A stretch of DNA of 41,048 bases, taken from assembly GCA_029099845.1 (NCBI GenBank), contig JAQXOT010000017.1, positions 1 through 41,048 of the forward strand, read 5' to 3'. The position numbers were made by a program, and so were the translations under genes. The notes beneath the pieces were generated by a model. That model worked only from the letters and a program-made list of their open reading frames with translations. It was not told the DNA's origin and did no database searches. Of the stretch, positions 1-7,524 are shown piece by piece; the stretch's first letter is position 1, and each line of letters opens with the position of its first letter. The DNA is from a bacterium (lineage in GTDB: Bacteria; Bacillota_I; Bacilli_A; RF39; UBA660).

Positions 1-48
1 AACAATTTAAATACTGAACGCTTTACTGTTTTTGACTTACCAAACTAG
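1..48 (+). CDS. 3' end of hybrid histidine kinase (repeat of window end)
   Basis: The first 48 bases read in frame as the last 15 residues (ending ERFTVFDLPN) plus TAG of the hybrid kinase at 38574-40955. Bases 1-141 equal 40908-41048 exactly, so this is the same gene end seen twice through terminal redundancy, not a second gene. Confidence 0.9.
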   Translation, partial: NNLNTERFTVFDLPN

Positions 49-96
49 TTATTTAAAATAAAAATAGAAAAAGCTAAAATAACAGCAAAAAAAGAT

Positions 97-133
97 AAAA
101 GTACATAGGGAATTAATAACCTCGTACTTTTTT
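97..133 (+). terminator. Terminator of the hybrid kinase gene (left copy)
   Basis: AAAAGTAC pairs with GTACTTTT across a 19-base loop and runs into six T. It lies about 50 bases after the kinase stop codon. The rest of the 231-base gap before the next gene holds only the promoter at 238-246. Confidence 0.7.
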
Positions 134-237
134 CTTTTAAACTAATCCTTTTTCTACATATAAATATATTAAAATACTACATAATATCAAAAACTACTAA
201 ATTTTACCTTCGAAATCTTTATGTTCCTAATTAACCA

Positions 238-246
238 TGTTATAAT
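238..246 (+). promoter_or_regulatory. Extended -10 promoter for the lipid kinase
   Basis: TG-T-TATAAT is a consensus extended -10 element, 33 bases before the ATG at 280. No good -35 hexamer is visible, as is common with extended -10 promoters. Confidence 0.5.
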
Positions 247-279
247 ATAGCTAGTAGAAAAAAGGAAGCTGATATATAA

Positions 280-1206
280 ATGCGAAAATGTGTCATTATT
301 ATGAACCCCGAAAGTGGTAAAGTAAAGAATATAGGTGGTAAAAGAAATTTCTATGATATACTACGTAAATATGATTATGATGCAGAAATTAAATATACAA
401 CAAAAGCTAAAGATGCTACTAATATTGTTAAAGAACTTCCAAATGATATTGATTTAGTAATTAGTGCTGGTGGTGATGGCACTTTAAATGAAGTTGTAAC
501 TGGTAATTTAGCTAGAACTAAAAAATTAACTATAGCTAATCTTCCTATGGGAACAACTAATGATGTAGCAAGTATGTATGGCTTAAATAGTAATTATTTA
601 AATAACTTAGAATTATTATTAACTGGCAAAGTAAAAAATGTTGATATATGTTATGTTAATGAAACTCCTTTTGTTTATGTTGCTTGTTTAGGTGATTATA
701 TTGATATGGCCTATAATACCCCACGTGAATTAAAGAAAAAGTATGGAAAAATAGCTTATATAATTTATGGTTTAAAACAATTACGTAATAAAATAAATAG
801 TTATAATATTAAATATAAAATAGATAATAAAGAATATACTTCTAAAGCCTCTTTTATTTTTATAACTAACTCCTCACGTGTAGCTGGAGTAAATGATATA
901 TACTATAATATTAAACTAGATGATAAAAAATTTGAAGTAGCTATAGCTGATGTAGAAAATAAAAAAGAAATGCTAAAACTATTTGTTAAAATCTTTAATA
1001 TGGATATTAAAGATGTACCAGGAATTACTTATTATCAAACAGATAACTTCGAATTAGAGTTTCTAGATCCACCTAAAACCTCTTGGTGTATTGATGGAGA
1101 AGAATTACAAGATAATTCAGTTAAGTTCAATTTTAAAGTTGATAACTCAATAAAAATGTTATTACCAAAGACTAATATAAAAAGATTATTTACCGAGGAT
1201 GAATAA
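280..1206 (+). CDS. YegS/DgkB-type diacylglycerol (lipid) kinase
   Basis: A 308-residue protein of the DAGK catalytic-domain family, which phosphorylates diacylglycerol or related lipids with ATP at the inner face of the membrane. GGDGTLNE at residues 64-71 is the nucleotide-binding signature, preceded by the N-terminal strand VIIMNPESGK and followed by NLPMGTTNDVA near 88. Length matches the roughly 300-residue family. AAGGAAG lies about ten bases before the ATG, and an extended -10 promoter is at 238. It heads a tightly spaced run of genes up to 3460 that includes FemX, so a role in envelope lipid recycling is plausible. The exact lipid substrate (diacylglycerol, undecaprenol or other) cannot be told from sequence. 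Confidence 0.88.
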   Translation: MRKCVIIMNPESGKVKNIGGKRNFYDILRKYDYDAEIKYTTKAKDATNIVKELPNDIDLVISAGGDGTLNEVVTGNLARTKKLTIANLPMGTTNDVASMYGLNSNYLNNLELLLTGKVKNVDICYVNETPFVYVACLGDYIDMAYNTPRELKKKYGKIAYIIYGLKQLRNKINSYNIKYKIDNKEYTSKASFIFITNSSRVAGVNDIYYNIKLDDKKFEVAIADVENKKEMLKLFVKIFNMDIKDVPGITYYQTDNFELEFLDPPKTSWCIDGEELQDNSVKFNFKVDNSIKMLLPKTNIKRLFTEDE

Positions 1207-1260
1207 TCTTTCTTTATTATTTTCTATTTTATGTGTTATTATATTGTATAAGGAGTAGTT

Positions 1261-1962
1261 ATGAAAAAAATATATAATGACAAAATAAGCCCTGAAAAAC
1301 GTTTCATAATAAAAATATTATTATGTTCTGTTTACTTAATAGTAATAACGATTCTTTCAGTATGTTCTTATAAAATATATCAAGAAAAACAAAATATAAA
1401 ATCCTGGTCAGAAGTAAGTAGTGCCGATGAATATGCTTATATAGAAGTATCTAAAATGAGTGAAAAATTTGCTTATTATTCAACCAATAAAAAGTCAATT
1501 CATTTTGTTATTGAAGAAGAAGAAACAGGTGCTTGGCATACTTATTTAATTGCTATTAAAGATAGTGATTATTCTAAATATAAAGAAATAATTGACTATA
1601 CTTATGATAGAACAGATAAAGTACCAAAACCAATTAAAGTATATGGTTATCCAGTAGTTATTACTGATGAATTAAAACAAATGGCCATTGAAAATATTAC
1701 TAATTTTTTACCAGCTGAAAATGAAGTTGTTATAACTAATGATAATTTTAATGATTACCTAACTAATAGTTATTTAGATACTACGATAGAAAGAGAAGAT
1801 AATTTTAATATCTTACTTTTTATAACAGTATTAATATTATTTATTATAGTTATCTTATTTTTTATAACAATTTTTGATAAAAATAAAATTACCAGTAATA
1901 TTGATGATCTTGTCGATGAATTAAAAGAAAAGTATCTAAAAAGCAAAGAAAATAATAAGTAA
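1261..1962 (+). CDS. Hypothetical membrane protein with an extracytoplasmic domain
   Basis: I do not recognise the family. The 233-residue product has two clear hydrophobic segments, about residues 15-38 and 182-205, with a polar mixed alpha/beta stretch of about 140 residues between them and a short charged C-terminal tail rich in Lys and Glu. The likely topology is N-in, middle domain outside, C-terminus in. An AAGGAG site about six bases before the ATG supports the start. It sits 54 bases after the lipid kinase and 11 bases before FemX, so it is probably cotranscribed with these envelope genes. Confidence 0.75.
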   Translation: MKKIYNDKISPEKRFIIKILLCSVYLIVITILSVCSYKIYQEKQNIKSWSEVSSADEYAYIEVSKMSEKFAYYSTNKKSIHFVIEEEETGAWHTYLIAIKDSDYSKYKEIIDYTYDRTDKVPKPIKVYGYPVVITDELKQMAIENITNFLPAENEVVITNDNFNDYLTNSYLDTTIEREDNFNILLFITVLILFIIVILFFITIFDKNKITSNIDDLVDELKEKYLKSKENNK

Positions 1963-1973
1963 GGGGAATTAAT

Positions 1974-3212
1974 ATGAACTTTGTAGAATTAACTGAAAAA
2001 GAATATCAAAAGTATTGGGAAAATCATCCCTTAAAAACCTTTTTATCAGCAATTGAGATTGGAAAATTAAGACAAAAATCAGGTTGGAATGTATATTATG
2101 TTGGTGTAAAAGAAAATAATAAAATTATAGCAGCAGCTATGCTTTTAAGTCATCGACGCCGCTTTAACTGCTATGAATTTTATAGTCCACGTGGTTTCTT
2201 ACTTGATTTTAATAATCAAGAAATACTAGATTATTTTACCATTGAAGTTAAAAAGTACATAAAAAATAAAAAAGGCTATATTTTACGTATTGATCCTTAC
2301 GTAATCTATAAACAAAGAGATATTGATGGCAATATTGTTCCTGATGGTATAGATAATAGTAAAATAGTTACTAATTTAAATAACTTAGGTTTTAAAAGAA
2401 TAAAAGATCAAAATATGGAACAAGTTGGCTGGATGTTTTCTTTAGACTTAGAAAATAAAACAGAAGATGAAATTTTAAAAGAAATGAAGCCTAATACTAG
2501 AAATACCATTCGTAAAGCCGAAAAAAATGGTATTACCATTAAAGAATTAACTTATGAAGAATTAGATAGATTCCAAAATATTATGATTGAAACAGGTGAA
2601 CGTAAAGGCTTTGCAATTAGAGATGTTTCTTATTATCAAGAAATGTATAAATTATTTCATGATAAAGGGGAAATAAAATATTATGTTACAGAGTTAGATT
2701 TAAATAATTATATAAGTCTTTTAAAAGAAGAAAAAAAGGAAAAAGAAGAAAAATTAGCTAGTTTAAATGACGCTAAATACAATCTTGGTCAAAAGAAAAA
2801 TCTTGAAAATGAAATTACTTCTATTAATAATCGTATAAATGAAGCAAAGAGTATTAAAAAAGAAACTAATAAAGATGTTATTACTTTATCAGGTTCAATG
2901 TTTATTCTAATAAAACCAGAAATAATTTATTTATCTAGTGGTAATTATGAAGAATATCTACGTTTTAATTCTCAGTATTTACTACAATGGAAGATGATTA
3001 AGTATGGTTTACAAAATGGTTTTAAAAAACATAATTTTTATGGTATACCAGCGAATATTAATGAACATCCTAAAGATTATGGCATATATGAATTTAAACG
3101 TGGCTTTAATGGTTATGTTGAAGAACTAATTGGAGAGTATGAATTAAAAATTAGTTGGAAGTACTATTTATTTAAACTAATTCATAATTTAAAAGGAGCA
3201 AAGAAGAAATGA
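1974..3212 (+). CDS. FemAB/FemX-family peptidoglycan bridge aminoacyltransferase
   Basis: A 412-residue member of the FemAB family, which adds amino acids from aminoacyl-tRNA to the lysine side chain of lipid II on the cytoplasmic side. The family pattern is visible: two GNAT-like halves, MKPNTRNTIRKAEKNGI at about 171-187 (the conserved arginine-rich turn), and a lysine- and glutamate-rich coiled coil at about 246-296 inserted in the second half, the helical arm typical of Fem proteins. The C-terminal FYGIPANINEHPKDYGIYEF region is family-typical. AAGGGGA precedes the ATG. The stop TGA overlaps the start of the next gene by four bases (ATGA), indicating translational coupling. The amino acid added is unknown. 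Confidence 0.88.
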   Translation: MNFVELTEKEYQKYWENHPLKTFLSAIEIGKLRQKSGWNVYYVGVKENNKIIAAAMLLSHRRRFNCYEFYSPRGFLLDFNNQEILDYFTIEVKKYIKNKKGYILRIDPYVIYKQRDIDGNIVPDGIDNSKIVTNLNNLGFKRIKDQNMEQVGWMFSLDLENKTEDEILKEMKPNTRNTIRKAEKNGITIKELTYEELDRFQNIMIETGERKGFAIRDVSYYQEMYKLFHDKGEIKYYVTELDLNNYISLLKEEKKEKEEKLASLNDAKYNLGQKKNLENEITSINNRINEAKSIKKETNKDVITLSGSMFILIKPEIIYLSSGNYEEYLRFNSQYLLQWKMIKYGLQNGFKKHNFYGIPANINEHPKDYGIYEFKRGFNGYVEELIGEYELKISWKYYLFKLIHNLKGAKKK

Positions 3213-3460
3213 AACACACATATAAAACCAAAGGTACTTGTTCAACACAAATTGATTTTGAACTAGAAAATGGCACTATTCATAATGTTTCTTTTACTGG
3301 AGGTTGCAATGGTAATTTAAAAGCAATAGGCAGGCTAGTAGAAGGTCAAGATGTTGATACAGTTATTTCAAAACTAAAAGGACTACAATGTGGCTTTAAG
3401 CAAACATCTTGTGGAGATCAATTAGCAAAAGCCTTAGAAGAAGCCAAAGTAAAAGAATAG
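3209..3460 (+). CDS. TSCPD-domain protein (TIGR03905-like)
   Basis: An 83-residue protein matching the small TSCPD-domain family, related to the C-terminal domain of B12-dependent ribonucleotide reductases. Cysteines are at KGTCST, GGCNGN, LQCGF and TSCGDQ, four in all, as the family shows, and they may bind a metal. The biochemical role of the stand-alone form is not established. It overlaps the end of the FemX gene by four bases and is followed directly by a terminator, so it is the last gene of that operon. Confidence 0.82.
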   Translation: MKHTYKTKGTCSTQIDFELENGTIHNVSFTGGCNGNLKAIGRLVEGQDVDTVISKLKGLQCGFKQTSCGDQLAKALEEAKVKE

Positions 3461-3461
3461 A

Positions 3462-3487
3462 AACAATGTTTAAAGACATTGTTTTTT
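3462..3487 (+). terminator. Rho-independent terminator after the TSCPD gene
   Basis: AACAATG pairs with CATTGTT over an eight-base loop, and the T tract follows directly. It closes the 280-3460 operon. Confidence 0.85.
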
Positions 3488-3516
3488 ATTGCTAAAAAAT
3501 AGTATGTTATTTTCTA

Positions 3517-3545
3517 TTGACTTTAAATCTTAAGTATATTATCAT
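3517..3545 (+). promoter_or_regulatory. Promoter of the metal-resistance operon
   Basis: TTGACT at 3517-3522 is followed after 17 bases by TATCAT at 3540-3545. A TATATT lies just upstream but at a poor spacing. The operator at 3550 begins right after the -10 element, a position that would block RNA polymerase. Confidence 0.6.
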
Positions 3546-3549
3546 GAAT

Positions 3550-3569
3550 ATATGAACAAATAATCATAT
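3550..3569 (+). promoter_or_regulatory. CzrA/CadC-type ArsR operator
   Basis: A perfect inverted repeat, ATATGA and TCATAT separated by eight bases, containing TGAACAAAT. This closely resembles the operators of ArsR/SmtB-family zinc and cadmium repressors. It lies between the promoter and the repressor start at 3584, so the operon is probably self-repressed and opened by metal. Confidence 0.8.
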
Positions 3570-3583
3570 GAAAGAGTGATAAA

Positions 3584-3880
3584 ATGGAATTACATAGTAA
3601 AGAATTATTATATGGATTAAGTGAATTTTATAAAATATTTGGCGATCAAACAAGACTACGTATTCTAGATGCTCTCATGAATAAACCACTATGTGTAAAT
3701 GAAATAAGTGAAATTTTAGATATGACTCAATCAGCTATATCTCATCAACTTAAAAATTTAAGAGCATCTAATCTTGTTAAAACTGAAAAAATTGGAAAAA
3801 ATGTATATTATAGTATTAGTGATGATCATATCAAAATAATTTTAAAATATGGTTTAGAACACATATCGGAGGTAATGTAA
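3584..3880 (+). CDS. ArsR/SmtB metal-responsive repressor (CzrA-like)
   Basis: A 98-residue winged-helix protein of the usual ArsR length. The recognition region TQSAISHQLKNLRASNLV is at about 48-65. The cysteine box of the alpha-3 metal site (ELCVCDL in ArsR/CadC) reads PLCVNEI here, with only one cysteine, so that site is probably absent. The C-terminal helix has Asp80, His82 and His93 at the spacing of the alpha-5 zinc/cobalt site of CzrA. The fourth ligand position, His in CzrA, is Glu96. Zinc, cobalt or cadmium sensing is therefore likely. The operator at 3550 and the efflux ATPase starting in its stop codon (TAATG) fit a self-regulated metal-efflux operon. Confidence 0.9.
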   Translation: MELHSKELLYGLSEFYKIFGDQTRLRILDALMNKPLCVNEISEILDMTQSAISHQLKNLRASNLVKTEKIGKNVYYSISDDHIKIILKYGLEHISEVM

Positions 3881-5694
3881 TGAAAAAATATTTTAATGAA
3901 GATCTACTTCGTATAATTATTAGTACTTTACTTTTCCTAATTTCTTTTCTTTTTAAAGAACCAGTAAAAATCATTTTACTAGTTATAAGTTATATTATAA
4001 TAAGTATCGAGGTATACAAAAATGCTTTTTGTCATCTTAAAGAAGGAGAAATTTTTGATGAAAATCTTCTTATGATAATTGCGACTATTGGTGCTTTTTT
4101 TATTAGTAGTTATATTGAAGCTGTAATGGTTATGCTATTATTTGAAATAGGTGAATATTTATCTGATTTAGCTATTAATAACAGTAAGGAGTCAATTATT
4201 AAGCTAATGGATTTACGAACAGATACTATAAATATCATTAAAAATGAAGAAATTATTAAAATGCCAACAGAAGATGCTCAAGTTGATGATATCTTTGTTG
4301 TTTTACCAGGTGAAAAAATTCCATTAGATGGTATTGTCATAGATGGCACTTCCCACCTAGATACTAAAGCTTTAACGGGTGAGTCCATTCCCCAAACAGT
4401 AACTATTAATGATCAGGTACTAAGTGGAAGTATCAATAAGGAATCAATCTTAAAAGTAAAAGCAACTTCTACTTTAAAAACATCTACTGCTAATAAAATA
4501 ATTGAATTACTTGAAAATTCTAATAGTAGAAAATCAAATACGGAAACTTTTATTGAACGTTTTTCCCAAATATACACAAAAGTAATCATTATCGTAGCCC
4601 TAGTTTTATTAATAATCCAACCTTTATTTGGAAGAAATATGCATGATTCTTTATATACAACTTTAATTTTTTTAGTAACTTCATGTCCTTGTGCTTTAGT
4701 CATTTCTATTCCCTTAGGCTATTTTTGTGGAATAGGAACAGCTAGTAAAAATGGTATTTTAATTAAAGGCAGTAAAGAATTAGATCTTTTATCAAATATT
4801 GACTATCTTGCTTTAGATAAAACAGGAACTATTACGGAAGGAATCTTTGAAGTAAGTGAAGTTAAATCTAATAACTTACCTAAAAATAAATTACTATCCT
4901 TAGTTAGAAGTGCCGAAGAAAATTCTAATCATCCAATCGCTTTAGCTATAAAAAAATATGCCAAAAATACTCCTAAAAAGAAAGTCAGTGATTTTCAAGA
5001 AATTCCTGGTAAAGGGCTAAAATGTAAAGTTGAACAACAAGAACTTTTAATTGGTAATTCTAAATTATTAACAGAAAACAATATTACTTTTCCAACTCTC
5101 CAAACAGAAGAGACCATAATTTATATTGCTATAGATAAAACTTATGAAGGTTATATTATTATTTCTGACAAAATAAAAGAATCAAGCTATGAATTAGTAA
5201 AATTGAAAGATGACTTAAAAGATATTATTATCTTATCAGGTGATAACGAAGGAATTGTTAAAAGCGTGGCAAGTAAGTTAAATATTAAAACTTATTACAG
5301 CAATTTATTACCAGAAGATAAAGTAAATAAAATTAAAGAATATCAAACTAAAGGCCAGGTAATGTTTATCGGTGATGGTATTAATGATGCTCCAGTATTA
5401 AAATTAGCTGATATTGGTGTTTCTATGGGAGAAATAGGTAGCGATGCCGCTATTGAAGCTAGCGATGTTGTTATTATGCAAGATGATTTATCAAAAATAA
5501 GTAAAGTCCTAGATATTTCTCGCCTAACCAAAAGAAAAATAATTACCAATATTATCTTTGCCCTAATTATCAAATTTATTGTTCTAGTCCTAGGAACTTT
5601 TGGTATAACTACAATTTTAATGGCTGTCTTTGCTGATGTTGGTGTAACAATAATCTCTATTTTAAATGTTCTAACAATCTTTAAATTAAAATAA
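3880..5694 (+). CDS. Zn/Cd/Pb-exporting P1B-type ATPase (CadA/ZntA-like)
   Basis: A 604-residue heavy-metal pump. Visible in order: N-terminal membrane helices, TGES near 167, the TM6 metal motif SCPCALVISIPLG with CPC at 269-271, the phosphorylation site DKTGT with Asp313, an HP motif in SNHPIA, GDGINDAP in the hinge, and a TM8 ADVGVT that supplies the DxG motif of the Zn/Cd/Pb subgroup (P1B-2). No N-terminal HMA domain is present, since the protein starts directly with a membrane segment. That makes it shorter than typical CadA (about 700 residues). Its start shares one base with the repressor stop. Copper specificity is unlikely given the TM8 motif. Confidence 0.92.
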   Translation: MKKYFNEDLLRIIISTLLFLISFLFKEPVKIILLVISYIIISIEVYKNAFCHLKEGEIFDENLLMIIATIGAFFISSYIEAVMVMLLFEIGEYLSDLAINNSKESIIKLMDLRTDTINIIKNEEIIKMPTEDAQVDDIFVVLPGEKIPLDGIVIDGTSHLDTKALTGESIPQTVTINDQVLSGSINKESILKVKATSTLKTSTANKIIELLENSNSRKSNTETFIERFSQIYTKVIIIVALVLLIIQPLFGRNMHDSLYTTLIFLVTSCPCALVISIPLGYFCGIGTASKNGILIKGSKELDLLSNIDYLALDKTGTITEGIFEVSEVKSNNLPKNKLLSLVRSAEENSNHPIALAIKKYAKNTPKKKVSDFQEIPGKGLKCKVEQQELLIGNSKLLTENNITFPTLQTEETIIYIAIDKTYEGYIIISDKIKESSYELVKLKDDLKDIIILSGDNEGIVKSVASKLNIKTYYSNLLPEDKVNKIKEYQTKGQVMFIGDGINDAPVLKLADIGVSMGEIGSDAAIEASDVVIMQDDLSKISKVLDISRLTKRKIITNIIFALIIKFIVLVLGTFGITTILMAVFADVGVTIISILNVLTIFKLK

Positions 5695-5701
5695 TAAATA
5701 T

Positions 5702-5741
5702 AAAAAACTATCTCTTTGACCAGTTCATAGATAGTTTTTTT
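5702..5741 (+). terminator. Terminator of the metal-resistance operon
   Basis: AAAAAACTATCT pairs with AGATAGTTTTTT across a 15-base loop and is followed by more T. It can work in both directions, but only the upstream operon needs it. Confidence 0.88.
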
Positions 5742-5818
5742 ATATAGTTTAATTAAATTAAATATAACTAATTATTTCAAGTATTAATTAGGCAATAGAT
5801 TTATTTTAGTTTTTATTA

Positions 5819-5824
5819 TATAAT
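5819..5824 (+). promoter_or_regulatory. Probable -10 element for the Mbeg1-like gene
   Basis: TATAAT, 38 bases before the ATG at 5863 in a very AT-rich stretch. No convincing -35 is visible, so confidence is limited. Confidence 0.35.
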
Positions 5825-5862
5825 ATAACTAATATAATTACTTATAAAAATAGAGGTGTAGT

Positions 5863-6915
5863 ATGGCTAATGTAATTGAATACGTAAAATATTATCGTAA
5901 TAAAAGTTTTCAAGAAGTACCTTTTAATGAAGTAGATGCTCTAATTTTTGCTAGTTTATCATACATTAATTTTAATGGTTTTATGAACAAATTACCTCAA
6001 AGTATAAATGAGCTAGCAACTACTTTTTTTAATAAAATGACTCCTGAAAAGATCAAAAAAACAGCTAAAATTCATCGTGACTCTTGTCATCTTCTTAATA
6101 CTATGAAAGATACTATTCGTTATAAAGATCTATTAATTACAGATTATCAAAAAGTAATTGATAAAGAAACACAATTTGGAGCTATTACTATTAGATCTAA
6201 AGATTGGCTTTATATTTCTTTTGAAGGTACTAATAGCTATATAAGTGGTTGGAAAGAAGATTGCCATCTTTCTCATCGTTTCCCAATCCCAAGTCAAATT
6301 TTAGCTAGGGAGTATATTAATAGAAATGTTAAATTATATGATCGAACTATCTATATAGGAGGACATTCTAAAGGTGCTAATCTAGCAGTTGCTGGATCCT
6401 TAAAAGCCTATCCAAGTATCAGAAGAAGAATAAGTGCCATCTATGATTTTGATGGTCCTGGTCTTCGTGAAAAAGAGTTTAATAGTATTGAATATAAAAT
6501 AATCGAACCAAAAATCAAAAAATATGTTCCAAATCATAGTCTTGTTGGTATGCTTATGTACTCAAAACCTGATTTTAAAACGATAAATAGTAATGCCAAA
6601 TCCATATTACAACATAATCTTTTTACCTGGAATTGTTTTGGTAGCTTCTTTGTTGAAGATTCACTAAGTCGCAAAAGTGTTAAATTATCTAAAGAAGTCA
6701 AATCATTTGTCAGTGAATATTCAGAAGAAGAAATGGAAAAATTTATCGAATCTTTATTTAAAGTATTAAAACAAGCCAACATATCACAAGATGATGTTAT
6801 TACTATTAGTAAATTAGCAAAATGTCTAACTCACATAAAAGACTTAAAAACAGATGATAAAACTAAAGAAAAGATTGCTAAATTATTTAATATATTAATA
6901 GATTTTCATAAATAA
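5863..6915 (+). CDS. Mbeg1-like (DUF2974) alpha/beta-hydrolase
   Basis: A 350-residue protein of the Mbeg1-like/DUF2974 family, lipase-like serine hydrolases of unknown substrate found widely in Bacillota. The nucleophile elbow GGHSKG places the serine at 169. Before it come the typical FNEVDALIFASLSY opening (about 21-34) and ISFEGTNSYISGWKED (about 118-133). After it come DFDGPGL and NHSLVGMLM, where the family's acid and histidine are expected. No signal peptide is seen, so it is probably cytoplasmic. AGAGGTG lies upstream of the ATG. The acetyltransferase follows after 11 bases and is likely in the same transcript. Confidence 0.85.
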   Translation: MANVIEYVKYYRNKSFQEVPFNEVDALIFASLSYINFNGFMNKLPQSINELATTFFNKMTPEKIKKTAKIHRDSCHLLNTMKDTIRYKDLLITDYQKVIDKETQFGAITIRSKDWLYISFEGTNSYISGWKEDCHLSHRFPIPSQILAREYINRNVKLYDRTIYIGGHSKGANLAVAGSLKAYPSIRRRISAIYDFDGPGLREKEFNSIEYKIIEPKIKKYVPNHSLVGMLMYSKPDFKTINSNAKSILQHNLFTWNCFGSFFVEDSLSRKSVKLSKEVKSFVSEYSEEEMEKFIESLFKVLKQANISQDDVITISKLAKCLTHIKDLKTDDKTKEKIAKLFNILIDFHK

Positions 6916-6926
6916 TAGGAGAAAAA

Positions 6927-7448
6927 ATGCAAGAATTAATATTAAGATTTCCTAGCTTAGAAGATAAAGACAAATGGTTAGAATACTATGCTGAATTTTT
7001 ACAAGATGACATTAATGCTGATCCTCTAAATTATAGTCACTATAAAACTTATGAAGAATTTTTAATTGAAATAGGTAAGGAAGAATGTCTTTTACATAGT
7101 ACTAAAAAAACTATCCCCACTAGCTATTACTTATTAATGTCTTCTGATAAAATAATTGGTCATATTTTTATTCATCATTTTATTGATTTAAATGTTTTAA
7201 GCGATTATGAAGGAAATATTGGTTACGCTATAAGACCAAAAGAACGCAATAAAGGTTATGGAACAATCATGCTAAAACTAGCTTTAGAAAAATGTCGCGA
7301 CTTAAATATTCACGAAGTATTGATTACTTGTGAGAAGGATAATCTAGCATCAGCCAAAGTAATTGAGAAAAATCATGGCGAGTTTCTAGAACAAATTTAT
7401 ATTCCTTTAGAAAATAGTATTTTTAAGAAGTATAAAATAACTCTTTAA
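6927..7448 (+). CDS. GNAT-family N-acetyltransferase
   Basis: A 173-residue protein of the GCN5-related acetyltransferase fold. The acetyl-CoA pyrophosphate loop is RPKERNKGYGT, followed by helix IMLKLALEKC and the strand LITCEKDNLASAKVIEKNHG. The overall shape resembles RimJ/RimL-like or small-molecule acetyltransferases. The acceptor is unknown. AGGAG lies seven bases before the ATG, and the gene is 11 bases behind the Mbeg1-like gene. Confidence 0.85.
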   Translation: MQELILRFPSLEDKDKWLEYYAEFLQDDINADPLNYSHYKTYEEFLIEIGKEECLLHSTKKTIPTSYYLLMSSDKIIGHIFIHHFIDLNVLSDYEGNIGYAIRPKERNKGYGTIMLKLALEKCRDLNIHEVLITCEKDNLASAKVIEKNHGEFLEQIYIPLENSIFKKYKITL

Positions 7449-7474
7449 ATCATCTATTAAAAATAAAGAAACCA

Positions 7475-7483
7475 TGTTATACT
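7475..7483 (+). promoter_or_regulatory. Extended -10 promoter for the calcium ATPase
   Basis: TG-T-TATACT, 42 bases before the ATG at 7525. No terminator separates it from the acetyltransferase, so read-through is also possible. Confidence 0.5.
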
Positions 7484-7524
7484 AAATATATTATCTAAAG
7501 ATAAAATAAAAATATGGAGGTTCT

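Larger units (their letters stand above)
1..141. repeat. 141-bp terminal direct repeat, left copy
   Basis: Identical base for base to 40908-41048. It covers the end of the hybrid kinase gene, its terminator and a few bases beyond. An exact repeat of 141 bases at both ends is what a de Bruijn assembler with k = 141 leaves when it closes a loop, so the natural reading is a circular contig of 40,907 bp. Confidence 0.95.

Noticed and set aside
4413-4703. Antisense open frames within the ATPases, SDR, typA and ligase genes
   Set aside because: They lie opposite well-supported conserved genes, lack ribosome-binding sites and show no recognisable domains.
7449-7524. Metal-sensing riboswitch before the calcium ATPase
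   Set aside because: Only about 75 bases separate the genes and they hold a promoter. There is no room or pattern for a yybP-ykoY-type structure.
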